Assembly (NCBI GenBank): GCA_010094025.1
Contig: ML991846.1
Coordinates: 1 to 64,000, forward strand
Length of the DNA stretch: 64,000 bases
Source: Viridothelium virens
Taxonomy: Eukaryota > Ascomycota > Dothideomycetes > Trypetheliales > Trypetheliaceae
Reading direction: 5' to 3'
The position numbers and the translations under genes were made by a program. Positions 45,851 to 55,546 of this stretch are shown here, piece after piece (the first letter of the stretch is position 1; each line of letters starts with the position of its first letter). Under the pieces are notes generated by a model that worked only from the letters and a program-made list of their open reading frames with translations, made no database searches and had not been told where the DNA came from.

Positions 45851-47809
45851 ATGAAAGGCGTTTTTTGTATCTTTCTTGCCCTCATACAGGTCTGCGCCGG
45901 CTCTGACGCCCCGTGTGGGTCTATACCCGGCATCAAGTTTGAGAAGCGTGACGATGCATTGCCGACCTTGACTTTGCCTTATGGAACTTATCAAGCAACT
46001 AACTATGACTCGAACTCTGACATTTACACATGGAAGAACATTCGCTTTGCCGCTTCACCTACAGGATCTCTCCGGTGGATGCCTCCTGCCTCACCCACGA
46101 AGAACGATACCTTGCAGGATGGCTTGTATGGCCCATCCTGCGTGCAGGCTTTTCCGAATAAGGGAATGAACTTCCTCGGTCCTGGTGCTGAGAGCCCCAT
46201 CGGTGGCGCCGCAAATCAGTTCCTTGGAGGTATACCTGCGAGTGTGCTTCATTTTGGCGATGAGGATTGTCTGTTCCTAGACTTGGTTGTTCCTGGAAAG
46301 GCAGTGAGAAACCCGAGCGGCGAGTCTCTACCGGTAGTGGTCTGGATTTATGGTAAGAGCTGAGATGTCTTTGCGCTTTTACGGAACTAATTATCGACTT
46401 TTAGGTGGAGCGTATCTGTTTGGATCTAAGGAACAAGTGCCGGATATGTTCTATTATGGAGGCGGTTTAGTGGACCAGTCAGGAGGCAGTATCATCTATG
46501 TTGCAGGAAACTACAGGTTAGGAGCCTATGGCTGGCTTGCGGGCACCACCATGGAACAGCAGGGTACTCCGAACGTCGGCCTTCAGGATCAGAGGGCTGT
46601 TTTTCAGTGGGTTCAAGACTATGCCCATCTTTTCGGCGGAGACAAAAGCCAAGTCTCTGCTTGGGGTGAGTCTGCGGGGGCTGGCAGTATTCTGCATCAC
46701 TTGATATCTAATGGCGGTACACAAGATCCAGTGAGTTTTTCTATTTGTGATCATACTTCTCCTTTACTAAGGATAGACAGCTATTCTCGAAAGCCATAGT
46801 GCAAAGTCCAGCCTTCGAGATCATGTTCGATCGCAGGGGTAAACTTCAGGATTCTTACGAAATCTTCGCGAAAAGTGCAGGTTGCTCAGACCAGAGCCTC
46901 GAGTGTCTCCGCAACGCGGATGCCTCGATCCTCTCAACCGCTAACCAGGCTCTTCAAGATACTGCCCCGGACGGTGGATTTGCCCTTGGACCATCTGCAG
47001 ACGGCAAACTAGTGCGTCAGCTTGCCGCACTGGAGTATGCGTCTGGCAACTATTGGAAGGCTATTGACAGTCTCATCATCTCCCACGTTGCAGACGAAGC
47101 GGAGCTCTTCGTAGATGGCAGCATTTCGACCGATACCGAGTTCTCCTCCTTTCTCGGCTCCATCTTTCCCAACTATACCACTGTAACTGGCATTAACAAC
47201 GTCATCGAAGCTCGCTACCCCAGCATCTCCACCCCGGGTTCCAACTACACCACCATCACTGACCGAGTCAAAGCCTTCGTCCGCGACAGCTCCTTCACAA
47301 CAAACACCCGCTTCATGACCGACGCTTACGCCGGAAAGACGTACAACATGCAATACAGCGTCACCCCCGGCTGGCACGCGACCGACCTCATCCCCCTCTT
47401 CCTAAACCCCTACATCGACATCGACACCCTCAACGGCACCCTGCCCGTCCCCGTCCTCCCCATCATCGGCTCCTTCGCCCAAGCCTACCAATCCTACTTC
47501 ACCTCGCACGCCCGCACCGGCGACCCGAACTCGCACGCTGCGCTTCTGAACATCCCGCCTGCGATTCAGTGGGGGAAAGTCGGGAGTGCGAGCGCGGAGT
47601 ATTATACGGATGTGCTGGATGCGGGGGATTTCGGGTTCTCGAATACGACGGACACGCAGAATGCGAAGAGCGCGGCGGACTTTTGGGTGCAGGTGCAGGC
47701 GGCGGTGACGAATGCGGGGGGGTATGCTCCCCCTGGGGCGGTAGTTCAGCAGGATTTGGTGGCATTGAATGGGAGTGAAAGTGTGAGGTATGAGACCCCG
47801 AGCTCGTGA
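45851..47809 (+). CDS. Secreted type-B carboxylesterase/lipase
   Basis: Alpha/beta-hydrolase of the cholinesterase-like family, hydrolysing carboxylic esters outside the cell. Exons 45851-46352, 46405-46730 and 46781-47809, introns 52 and 50 bp; 618 aa. The signal peptide covers about residues 1-17. The oxyanion region lies in WIYGGAYLFGS across intron 1, the nucleophilic serine is S257 in WGESAGAG, the acid is probably E382 in VADEAELF, and the histidine H475 in TPGWHATDL. EDCLFLDLVVP matches the family EDCLxLNV block. Cysteines and several N-glycosylation sites (NYTT) fit secretion. The substrate is unknown. The last 600 bp show the C-to-G skew switch, centred near 47560. Confidence 0.92.
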
Positions 47810-48037
47810 GCTGCGGCAAGTGGTAATGTGGTTGATTCATCTATTCATATCTTGCACGTTGGAATCTGGGCTATGTGGAAGATATCATAATTGGACTCGC
47901 TTGGAGTTTTCTACTAGCATCTTAGGCGTTGAAGGTCTGGCTATGTAGAGGATAGATATCATAATGACTGCACTCATTCTCTACCACCGTATGAGCATCT
48001 TTGAAGTTGACCCAAGCCACACTAGCTTCAGTGGAAA

Positions 48038-48643
48038 CTAGACCAAGACCATGCCAGCGACGGCCATTCCTCCAATCACAGCTGCAGCCATACCCTTCCC
48101 TTGCCCAATTGCTCCTGCCTCATTCTGCGGTGGAGCGGTCGACGAAGGATTGCTTGAACTCGAGGATGAAGTTTGGGCGTTAGAGACCGTAGTATCCGTG
48201 GAAGTGCTAGAAGAAGCCGACGCCGAAGAGCTGGTAGACCCAGTCGAAGAGGGCGGAGAGGGGGCACTGCTAGAGCTAGATCCAGAGACCGGTGCAGAGG
48301 ACGATGGAGGTGGACTTGGAGTGGCTGGCGTAGGGACAGGTGGAGCGGGGGCGTCGGTGGAAATGGTAGCACTCGAATCGGTCGTGGGGACGTTGCCACT
48401 GGGATCGGTCGTGGGGACGTTGGCGCTAGGATTGGTCGTGGGAACGTTGACACTGGGGTTGGTCGTGGGGACATTGGCACTGGGGTTGGTTGTGGGTACG
48501 TTCGCCGGAGCGGTCGCAGTGAGGGAGGCAGAGGTTACAGCAGAGCTGCCACTGGGAGCTTGAGGGGCTGGAGACGCGTAGGAAGGAAGGGAAAGAAGAG
48601 GGTTGAGCAGGATGAGGAATGTGAGAAAATGAGATTGGAACAT
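48038..48643 (-). CDS. Ser/Thr/Pro-rich GPI-anchored cell-wall protein candidate
   Basis: Single exon, 201 aa. An N-terminal signal peptide (SHFLTFLILLNPLLSLPSYA) is followed by a Ser/Thr/Pro-rich stalk that should be heavily O-mannosylated. The C-terminus is a hydrophobic tail (AAAVIGGMAVAGMVLV) after a small-residue stretch, as needed for GPI attachment. Residues about 48-92 are five copies of a nine-residue repeat with the core NVPTT. No catalytic domain is present. Proteins of this build sit in the wall or plasma membrane; a more specific role cannot be given. Confidence 0.78.
   Translation of the reverse strand: MFQSHFLTFLILLNPLLSLPSYASPAPQAPSGSSAVTSASLTATAPANVPTTNPSANVPTTNPSVNVPTTNPSANVPTTDPSGNVPTTDSSATISTDAPAPPVPTPATPSPPPSSSAPVSGSSSSSAPSPPSSTGSTSSSASASSSTSTDTTVSNAQTSSSSSSNPSSTAPPQNEAGAIGQGKGMAAAVIGGMAVAGMVLV
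48367..48508 (-). repeat. 27-bp coding minisatellite, about five units
   Basis: Units encode NVPTTNPSA and variants (NPSV, DPSG, DSSA). The first units share nearly the same DNA sequence, so copy number is likely to vary between strains. Confidence 0.8.
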
Positions 48644-50051
48644 TATGAAGTATCTTGGTGTGAGGAGGACGATAGAGTTGAATTGCGATTTGGGGATAGA
48701 ATTGTACGGAGGAAAGAGGGAAATCTCTGAGATGGTCGATTGCCCGTGAGAATTTCACTGGATCAAGGAATGAGACATTGTGTGCTCTCGCCGAACTTTA
48801 TATTCATATCTTCTCAAAAGGCGAAGCAAATCAAATCAGGCAGGGTGCCACTTTACGGTTTTTGCAAATGCTGACATGTAGGCCTGATCTCTGCTTTGGG
48901 AGGGGCGGAGCCCAGAGGTAGGAGCTTGAAGGGTGTATCCTAACGGATCAGTGGGCTGTAACAGGAGGCCTGAGGAGCTCAGCTGCTAGAAGGTGGAATC
49001 CAGCCTGTAAATCTCTATAGGCAGGCGTGCATTATCCTCCATCATGTCGATCAAATTTCCAAAATTATCAAAAGTTGGGCATACGCCGCAAACCGTGGCC
49101 ATATCCCTCAACCAGTCAAGTTGCTCCTTCGGTCGTTTTGATTATCCATATCTATGCTCACAGAGGTGGGCTTGCGCGTCGATCCTTCGATCTTGAAACA
49201 CGAGCTTTTGGAGGATTGAAGGCAAAAAGTTAGCTCCCACGGGGTTGTTTCGTTTCGCGACGCGGGAGAAGAACTTACACTTGAGGCCTGGGTTAGCCGC
49301 AGCAAGATGTTTTCCTCGAAACAAGACGTCGTATATCCTATGTGATGGCATTCTGTCCATCTGTGAGCGCGCAGATATTGAGGCAGATTGCACAGTGGCC
49401 GCGATTGTACCAGGTTGCGTAGAACTCCTTTACGGTAGTGAGCAGACGCAATCCGCAAAGCGATACAAGCAGATATATGCGTACCCCATACCTACTTGTC
49501 ACTCGTCTCTCATTCCCAGTCGCTCAAGGCGTTTCATCGCATCAATCCTGTTTGACACTGTCTCCGCCATTACTTGGCAATCGGGATGATCGAAGCCCGA
49601 TTACTCTACGGAACAATGCAGTCTTGCAGCTGAGTCCGAGCGTGCGGCACAGCAGCGGCTATGCAGATTACGGACTACTCTAAAGCCCCTGTGCTAATTA
49701 AACTCTTCCGCTTGAAGTCTTTTCAGCTTGTTTCGCGGGCCAATGAGTTCATACATGATGAACGCACTCATCTGTTGAAACGTCCATCGGCAGCTCGATG
49801 AGGTGGTTAGACGTACGGCACAGAATCAACTGTCTACTATGCGTGCCTCATTGGTGGACGCATTCGCTGGGAGAGTGGGTCTATATCATCAATTACAGGA
49901 CTGAAACACAATTTCTCTCGTAAAAGCCGTGTTGAAATAGTAAGTGCTTTTCTCTGCCATTTCTTCGACACCTCGCGCATCTTTCGAAAATCGTAGGATC
50001 AGCCTCATCCCTGTCTGCCTTCATGCCATTTGAAGGATCTTGTCAGAAGGG
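48644..50051. other. Intergenic
   Basis: About 1.4 kb without a supported gene; frames at 49027-49589 on both strands show no protein-like features. Confidence 0.5.
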
Positions 50052-52424
50052 ATGAGCGACAATCTTGAAAATGATACAGCAGTTGTTGCACTGATCATAG
50101 CTTTCGTAGCGTTCTGCGTCTCTTTCTGGCAACTTCTACAAGCCTACGCTGGTACCGCAGAGGGTTTCAGACGGTGCCAATCTTCGGTCATTGGACCGTG
50201 GGCTATTGCAACTCGGCGAAGCTTTCGATGGGGTGAATTCCGATTTGAGACAAAATTCACAACGCCTCACATTATCCTTCAGAAGCTTGCTACTGCGCCG
50301 GCCAATCCCAAGCCAAAGAGAGACACTAGTGGGCTATGTTATCCTATTGCGGACGCTGGATCGAATCATTGCCGCAGGATCCTCAAGCGGAGATCAAGGC
50401 TCTGGCTGTTCTACAAGGCCTTTTCCTACAGAGATCCACTTGACGACTTTGCCACACATGGCAACGCATGTCAGTGCGTTTACGTAGGCAAATCTAGCTC
50501 TGAAATAATTGAAGGCGAGCTGAAGCATGATCACCTGCCAGTTGCGTATGCAAGAGGGAAGGAAGCCTCCAAAAAGAAACATGCAGTCAAACATCTTCTA
50601 TCATGGACTCATAGGCTTCGTTCTGTGACAGATCCGTTCAATTCGAACTCATCTTCCAAGGACTTTGTATCTTGGGCTCCACTTATCTCACAAATGAAGT
50701 TACGTCAGCATTGCTACGCGCAAGACATTCCTGGTACCGTTCTCGTGGAAGAATCGGACGAGGAAGATATGGATCATCCAGGGCGGGATGACAAGAACCT
50801 GAGGACCTTCTTCGCCGTCAAACTTGAGCAATACTCCTGGGATTTTATGGTACCAGATGTAGTGCGGCCTCTAGCTACAATCAGCATGAGAGCTCTGGTC
50901 ATTTCAGTTGTACGTCTCGGAATGCGCTTCCAAGAATTCGATTTGGGCAAAGGTGTGATCCGTGCTGAGGGAAATGGACAGAGCATTGCGTCGTATGAAG
51001 TTCGCGGTATGGGAATGGTAGTTCGCTACCATAACAACCGGAGGGCAGGGGTGAACGCAGATGATGCGCTATTCAGACCCAAAATGGCGCCGAGCGAGGC
51101 GGCCGATAAGCTGATCTTTGGAATCATCCCTGGGGGTAGCAAAAGACGTGATCTGGCCCTGATTGATGACGACGACGGAATGAGACTATCTGAGCGATCT
51201 CTAATGACGATTGGCCTCCACCGGAACCATCGTCAAAGACTGTTTAAAACCGAAATTCAGGGCTGTCCATGGGGCTCAAATATAGTCCAGATGGCATTGA
51301 CTGACCTGACTGCTCTGTGGTCGCCCTATATTCCAGTTCTGAAGGCTGAAACGGCCCGCGTCTGTCACCCATTGAGACTGGGCCCCGTAGTGAGTCCATT
51401 TTTGACTTAGGAGGGCCGTCAAGTCCTGAAACACCGCCTGCAAATGTCAAAGCGTTCGAGGGTAATGCACGAAGTATATGAAAAGCTTGACTTCCTTGAA
51501 AACTTTTTCTTATACGACTATTACGCCTCTTGGGACGATGCCCTTATGCCCGAGTGGGACGATAACAGCAGGGCCCCAGACCGGCTCGGCATCGCCCATT
51601 TTTTCTCACAGTTTCGGGAAAAGAAAGAGATATGGAGTAATATGACCAGAGATATAGACGGGATAGAAAGCAATGAAGTCATCGAGAATGATGCTTTAAA
51701 CTTCGATCTTGGTTCAGAAGACAAGGAAGCATATTTTATCCGGGGCAGGACTCGATTTCTTGCCATATTAAATGGCTTCTGGCATTGGACCGAGACATAC
51801 TTCACAAAGAAAAAGACCATACTGGGCACTGGCTTCGATGATGGTGGCAGGAAGACCCCTTTTCTGCCTCAACGGCAGGACTTCTTCAAGGACATGGTTA
51901 TCCGCCATGTGATTCTGGCAAACTCTGCCGTTGATCTAGCGGCAGAGCGGCAACTCAAGCAAGGTGTGAAGCGAGAAGACTGGGCAAGCTTCCACAGAGG
52001 AGAGGCTGACGAAAATAGCGAGCGAGTAAAAGAGTTTCGAGAATGGGGCTGGAGAAATGACAAAGGCATTCCCAAAATAGATGCATATTGTTGGCCATAT
52101 ATGGTTTCGACCGCTCATCTTTATGTCGATAATTTAGAAGAGCACTTGATCAATCCGATGTGGCAGAAGTACCGAAAATACAAAGGTGCTGAGAGGAGAG
52201 CATCTATCATAAGTGAGACTGTGGCGAGCGTGAGCACTATGAGGGATCTTCAGGGGGTGGAAGTACTGAGGATTCCCGAGGAAGAGCGAGAAGAGATTGA
52301 GGAAGCATGGTGGGTCCTAGCTTTCCGTGGGACTATTTGGTTTATGTCTATCTGGATGACGTTGGGGCATCGACCTTTTAGTGCGGCCTTGTACGAGAGT
52401 GACACTCCGGTGTGGATATCTTGA
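50052..52424 (+). CDS. Large fungal protein of unknown function, reading frame interrupted at 51.4 kb
   Basis: Two long frames, 50052-51410 and 51411-52424, lie in the same phase, separated by a TAG at 51408-51410. First ATG 50052; an N-terminal hydrophobic helix (VALIIAFVAFCVSFWQLLQAY) is followed by FRRCQSSVIGPWA and WGEFRFETKFTTPHI, which remind me of the large modin-like proteins of ascomycetes; this is from memory only. The second frame opens with EKLDFLENFFLYDYYASWDDALMPEW. Two readings fit: a 63-bp intron at 51390-51452 with a strong GTGAGT donor but poor AAAG acceptor, or two compensating one-base shifts, because another phase between them reads SIFDLGGPSSPETPPANV and then KAFEGNARS. 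If spliced the product is about 769 aa. Function unknown. Confidence 0.6.
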
Positions 52425-52717
52425 GAATCTACCCAGGTACGTTTGCTCGCAACATTTACTAAGTGATAAGGAGCTCCGCCATCCAGCTATTTCGTATGTA
52501 TGACTTAAGCAGGTCATACTCCACCAAGCAAGATTAGATAGACGCTTCACAATGATAGGAAAGGATTCTGGCACGCAAATATGAGAGCTTCTGCGCTCTT
52601 CTTCCTCCGCCTAATGGAACATCAGAAGGTGAAGGTGGTAAGTTGCTGATGGGAGAAGAAAAAGTGCGTACTATACAGATGAAACATTTCTCAAAATCCA
52701 CCTCACTCAAGAAGACT

Positions 52718-53332
52718 TCAAACGACGACAAAAGCTATAGCAGTAATAGCCACGCCAACCATAGCGAGTGAATTGATCATTGCCCCTGCTGCTCCACTGC
52801 CGGTATTGCCATTGGAGCTAGTCGTACCACGTCCGCCGCTTGAACTACCCCCGCTGCTACCACTGCCTGAGCTACCTTCACCGTCCCCATCACTACCGCT
52901 GCTGGAACTGCCACTGCTCGATTCACCACTACTGGAGCCTCCACTACTGGAGCCCCCACTGGACCCACCACTCGATCCTCCGCTCGACCCTCCGCTCGAC
53001 CCTCCGCTCGACCCTCCGCCACCACCAGCGCGCTTCTCCAAGGGTCTGTCTCCCTCGTCATCTCCGGCCGCCGCTCCAGCATTGCTGGTATCGTCGTAAT
53101 CCTCCCTCGGAAGCGCCTGTTGACCATTGTATCGATCTCTGTCTGCCGAGGAAGCGACATCGTCGTTGGCGCCGCATTCAAGGTCCCCGAGCTCGACGCC
53201 TTTCTCACATAGTGCGTGGGACTGTTGAATTGCATAGATTTCTAGGTTGGAAGAGTCATTTGGCTCTGAGCTGGGGGCGGTTGTCGTAAGGGACGCAAGG
53301 ACGAGAGAGACGAGGATTAGGTGTTTGAGCAT
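52718..53332 (-). CDS. Gly/Ser-rich GPI-anchored protein candidate
   Basis: Single exon, 204 aa. Signal peptide at residues 1-18 (LKHLILVSLVLASLTTTA), an acidic segment with two cysteines (LCEKG, ECGAN), then a Kex2-type site LEKR near residue 101. After it comes a long Gly/Ser stretch of GGSS repeats. The C-terminal hydrophobic tail (SLAMVGVAITAIAFVVV) suggests a GPI anchor. If Kex2 cuts, the N-terminal acidic half would be released from the anchored Gly/Ser half. It resembles the 48-kb gene in plan but not in sequence. Confidence 0.74.
   Translation of the reverse strand: MLKHLILVSLVLASLTTTAPSSEPNDSSNLEIYAIQQSHALCEKGVELGDLECGANDDVASSADRDRYNGQQALPREDYDDTSNAGAAAGDDEGDRPLEKRAGGGGGSSGGSSGGSSGGSSGGSSGGSSSGGSSSGESSSGSSSSGSDGDGEGSSGSGSSGGSSSGGRGTTSSNGNTGSGAAGAMINSLAMVGVAITAIAFVVV
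52950..53025 (-). repeat. 12-bp coding repeat (GGSS units)
   Basis: Nearly identical 12-bp units (on the + strand CTCGACCCTCCG) in succession, encoding Gly-Gly-Ser-Ser. Such repeats expand and contract easily. Confidence 0.75.
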
Positions 53333-53946
53333 TTTGGGTGGGCTGGGATTAAGTCTAGAAAGTAGATCTCTTCAGAGGGAAGAATAGAATAAATGCTAGG
53401 AAGGACGAGAGAAACGGGATTTATATTGAGTTATAGGAACAAGAGGATTTTGGAGGGAAGATACTCAATGTGCGGTCAAGTTGCGACCCCGCAGAGTTTA
53501 TCATATGTTTCCTGGGGCGGGATTGAAGAGCAAACAAGTGAGAGACTGCCCCGTCAAGGACTACGAGTGACTATTCTGGAAGTAGTAAAGGGACTTTGAG
53601 AGGATCTGGCTTTATTCGCAGCGTGCCTCATGAGGTTGTCCCTACGCAGGCGCGCAGTGCGAGGCAGAATGCAAAGCATGTTCCCCTTGAGCGGATTACG
53701 TTAGATGTCCAGCGAGGCTGACTCCTCCTTCTGTTGTTGCAAGCTTTGTGTGGTAGGAGTGCTCAGCTGAACAAACCAATTGATGGCACTGTAGACGGGA
53801 GAGAAGCTAAATTGTTTGTGCAGCCGAACCCAGAGTCCTCATATTGCGTAACAAGAACCGATTCGGTGAGATCCTAGATTTGCCCGGTTGATTTGCCTCC
53901 GTTGGGTCGTGGAATAGTCATTGGCCAAGCTAAACGAACGGCAAAT
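53333..53946. other. Intergenic
   Basis: No supported gene; promoter side of the Gly/Ser-rich gene. Confidence 0.45.
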
Positions 53947-54282
53947 TTAGGAGTAGTATGCAGTACAAGGTGCGGTGCTTTCGATGTTTACGCCAACCTC
54001 TGCGCCTTGCTGGGGATACATGTAGGATTGGCCGTGTGATGAAAAAAACCAGGTTGAGTTTTCTTGACCATTGCACGCTAAGATTGCCTGCGCCACATTT
54101 CTGAAAATGATGTCATGGGAGAGACCAAATTGGCTACCTCGTTTTTCCGTTCCGAGATGCAGAAGCTGAACCGCGGAGACACAAAGACTTGGCATCTCGA
54201 AGCGAACGTAACTCGCCCTCTGAGTTTTAAGCTGCGGCCGTGAAAGCATTCCACTTCTCACTGCCATTGGAGAGAAGGCCAA
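53947..54282 (-). CDS. Possible small protein or terminal exon
   Basis: A 111-codon frame. The second half (FRNVAQAILACNGQENSTWF, then GQSYMYPQQGAEVGVNIES) looks like a small folded domain with two cysteines (ACNG and APCT), like the end of a small secreted protein. The first half lacks a signal peptide, so either an upstream exon is missing or the gene is broken. No family recognised. Confidence 0.33.
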   Translation of the reverse strand: MAFSPMAVRSGMLSRPQLKTQRASYVRFEMPSLCVSAVQLLHLGTEKRGSQFGLSHDIIFRNVAQAILACNGQENSTWFFSSHGQSYMYPQQGAEVGVNIESTAPCTAYYS

Positions 54283-55216
54283 CTGCGTCCTCCCGATATG
54301 CCAGCAACATCTTGTGGAAAGTCAACGAGGATCCTCTGGGAGGCCGCCCTGAGTAAAAGTCTGGGGCTCACCTGCGCTTCACCCCTTTGATGACCACGTA
54401 AAGATTATCAGCAAGTTCCTGTTTTCATTATCAACCCCAGAATCATTGCCTCGAAGCTATGATCCTCGTGAGAGATTGCCGCATTCCATAGCTTTGGGTT
54501 TTTTTGTTCCCAAATTATCCTCGAACAATTCTCACAGAGAATTTAGACATTCTAGTTACGCCTGCCTCATGGGTTCAGGTACCGCATGACTCTGGTCTCG
54601 CGGTTACGGTCAAGGCAAACTAGAGTACAGGCCTTTCTCAGTCTTTGCAGTTTCAAAGCATGCCGACAAACAGCAACCACTTTGACACAGTAGAAGTCAA
54701 TGATAACCCTGTAAGTGATAGTGTGTCACATCGGATCTTTGGGCCAAAATTGGGATGTCGCGATAACTCCTCGAATATTCTATTTCTCTATCCAACATGC
54801 TGGAAAGTATCATAGGCCTCAGACGTGCCCGTTCGGGTTCAAAGGACCTGACAGACTTCCAAGACAGATTTCTAGCAGGTCTGTCCCACTGGTCTGCTTC
54901 TCCGGCGTTGCATTCGACTGCCATGCGCAGAACACTGGTGAGTCCCTTAGGGCGCGCTACAACGGAGTCATTATGCTGTAATCCACAGAGCCCTATATTT
55001 CGGGCTAGGTTTCGCGCAATACTCTGTCACCATTTGATGTTGTTTTTCTTCCAATGATGCTCGATTGGTTCTAAGGAGTAGAAAAGAGCGTACGCCTTTC
55101 ACACAAAACACGAACTATCTGACACATTCTAACCCCTTTCCTTCCGCTACGCTAACGCTTCTCGCTTCTCCCTTCCACGCCTCCGCGCTTCCCATTCCGC
55201 CACCTTCCTCATCCGT
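54283..55216. other. Intergenic
   Basis: No supported gene. The last 100 bp before 55217 are pyrimidine-rich. Confidence 0.45.
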
Positions 55217-55546
55217 TCAGTTCACTGGAGAAACGGAGTATCCAATCGAGTTGCATGTTCCAAATCCGGCGCACACGCCTGTCCATCCGTCCGTGTTGTA
55301 GTCCGTAGCTGCTGTATCGCAATCACCTGCCGAGTACACGTTGATATCTCCATTCGAGGTGACGTTGTTGATAATCATCGAGCTGAATCCTGCGCCGGGA
55401 TTCGAGCAACTGTCGCCATTGATCTCGTCCTGGTACCAGATGTCCTGGCAGTTGTTGTCGTGGTAGAGCGTAACGAGGGCGTAGTCGGCGCTGACGTTGG
55501 CTGTGAAGGAGAGGGCGGCAAGAGCTGCATAGATAACGGTCTTCAT
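55217..55546 (-). CDS. Small secreted protein with five cysteines
   Basis: Single exon, 109 aa from the ATG at 55546, chosen because it starts a textbook signal peptide (MKTVIYAALAALSFTANVSA, about 20 residues). The mature 89 residues are acidic and rich in Asn, Asp, Gly and Tyr (YHDNNCQDIWYQDEINGDSC), with five cysteines, so at least one would be unpaired or pair between chains. There are N-glycosylation sites (NVTS). No named family recognised; the build is that of a candidate effector or surface protein. The frame extends upstream to 55711 but that part is basic and would hide the signal peptide. Confidence 0.7.
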   Translation of the reverse strand: MKTVIYAALAALSFTANVSADYALVTLYHDNNCQDIWYQDEINGDSCSNPGAGFSSMIINNVTSNGDINVYSAGDCDTAATDYNTDGWTGVCAGFGTCNSIGYSVSPVN

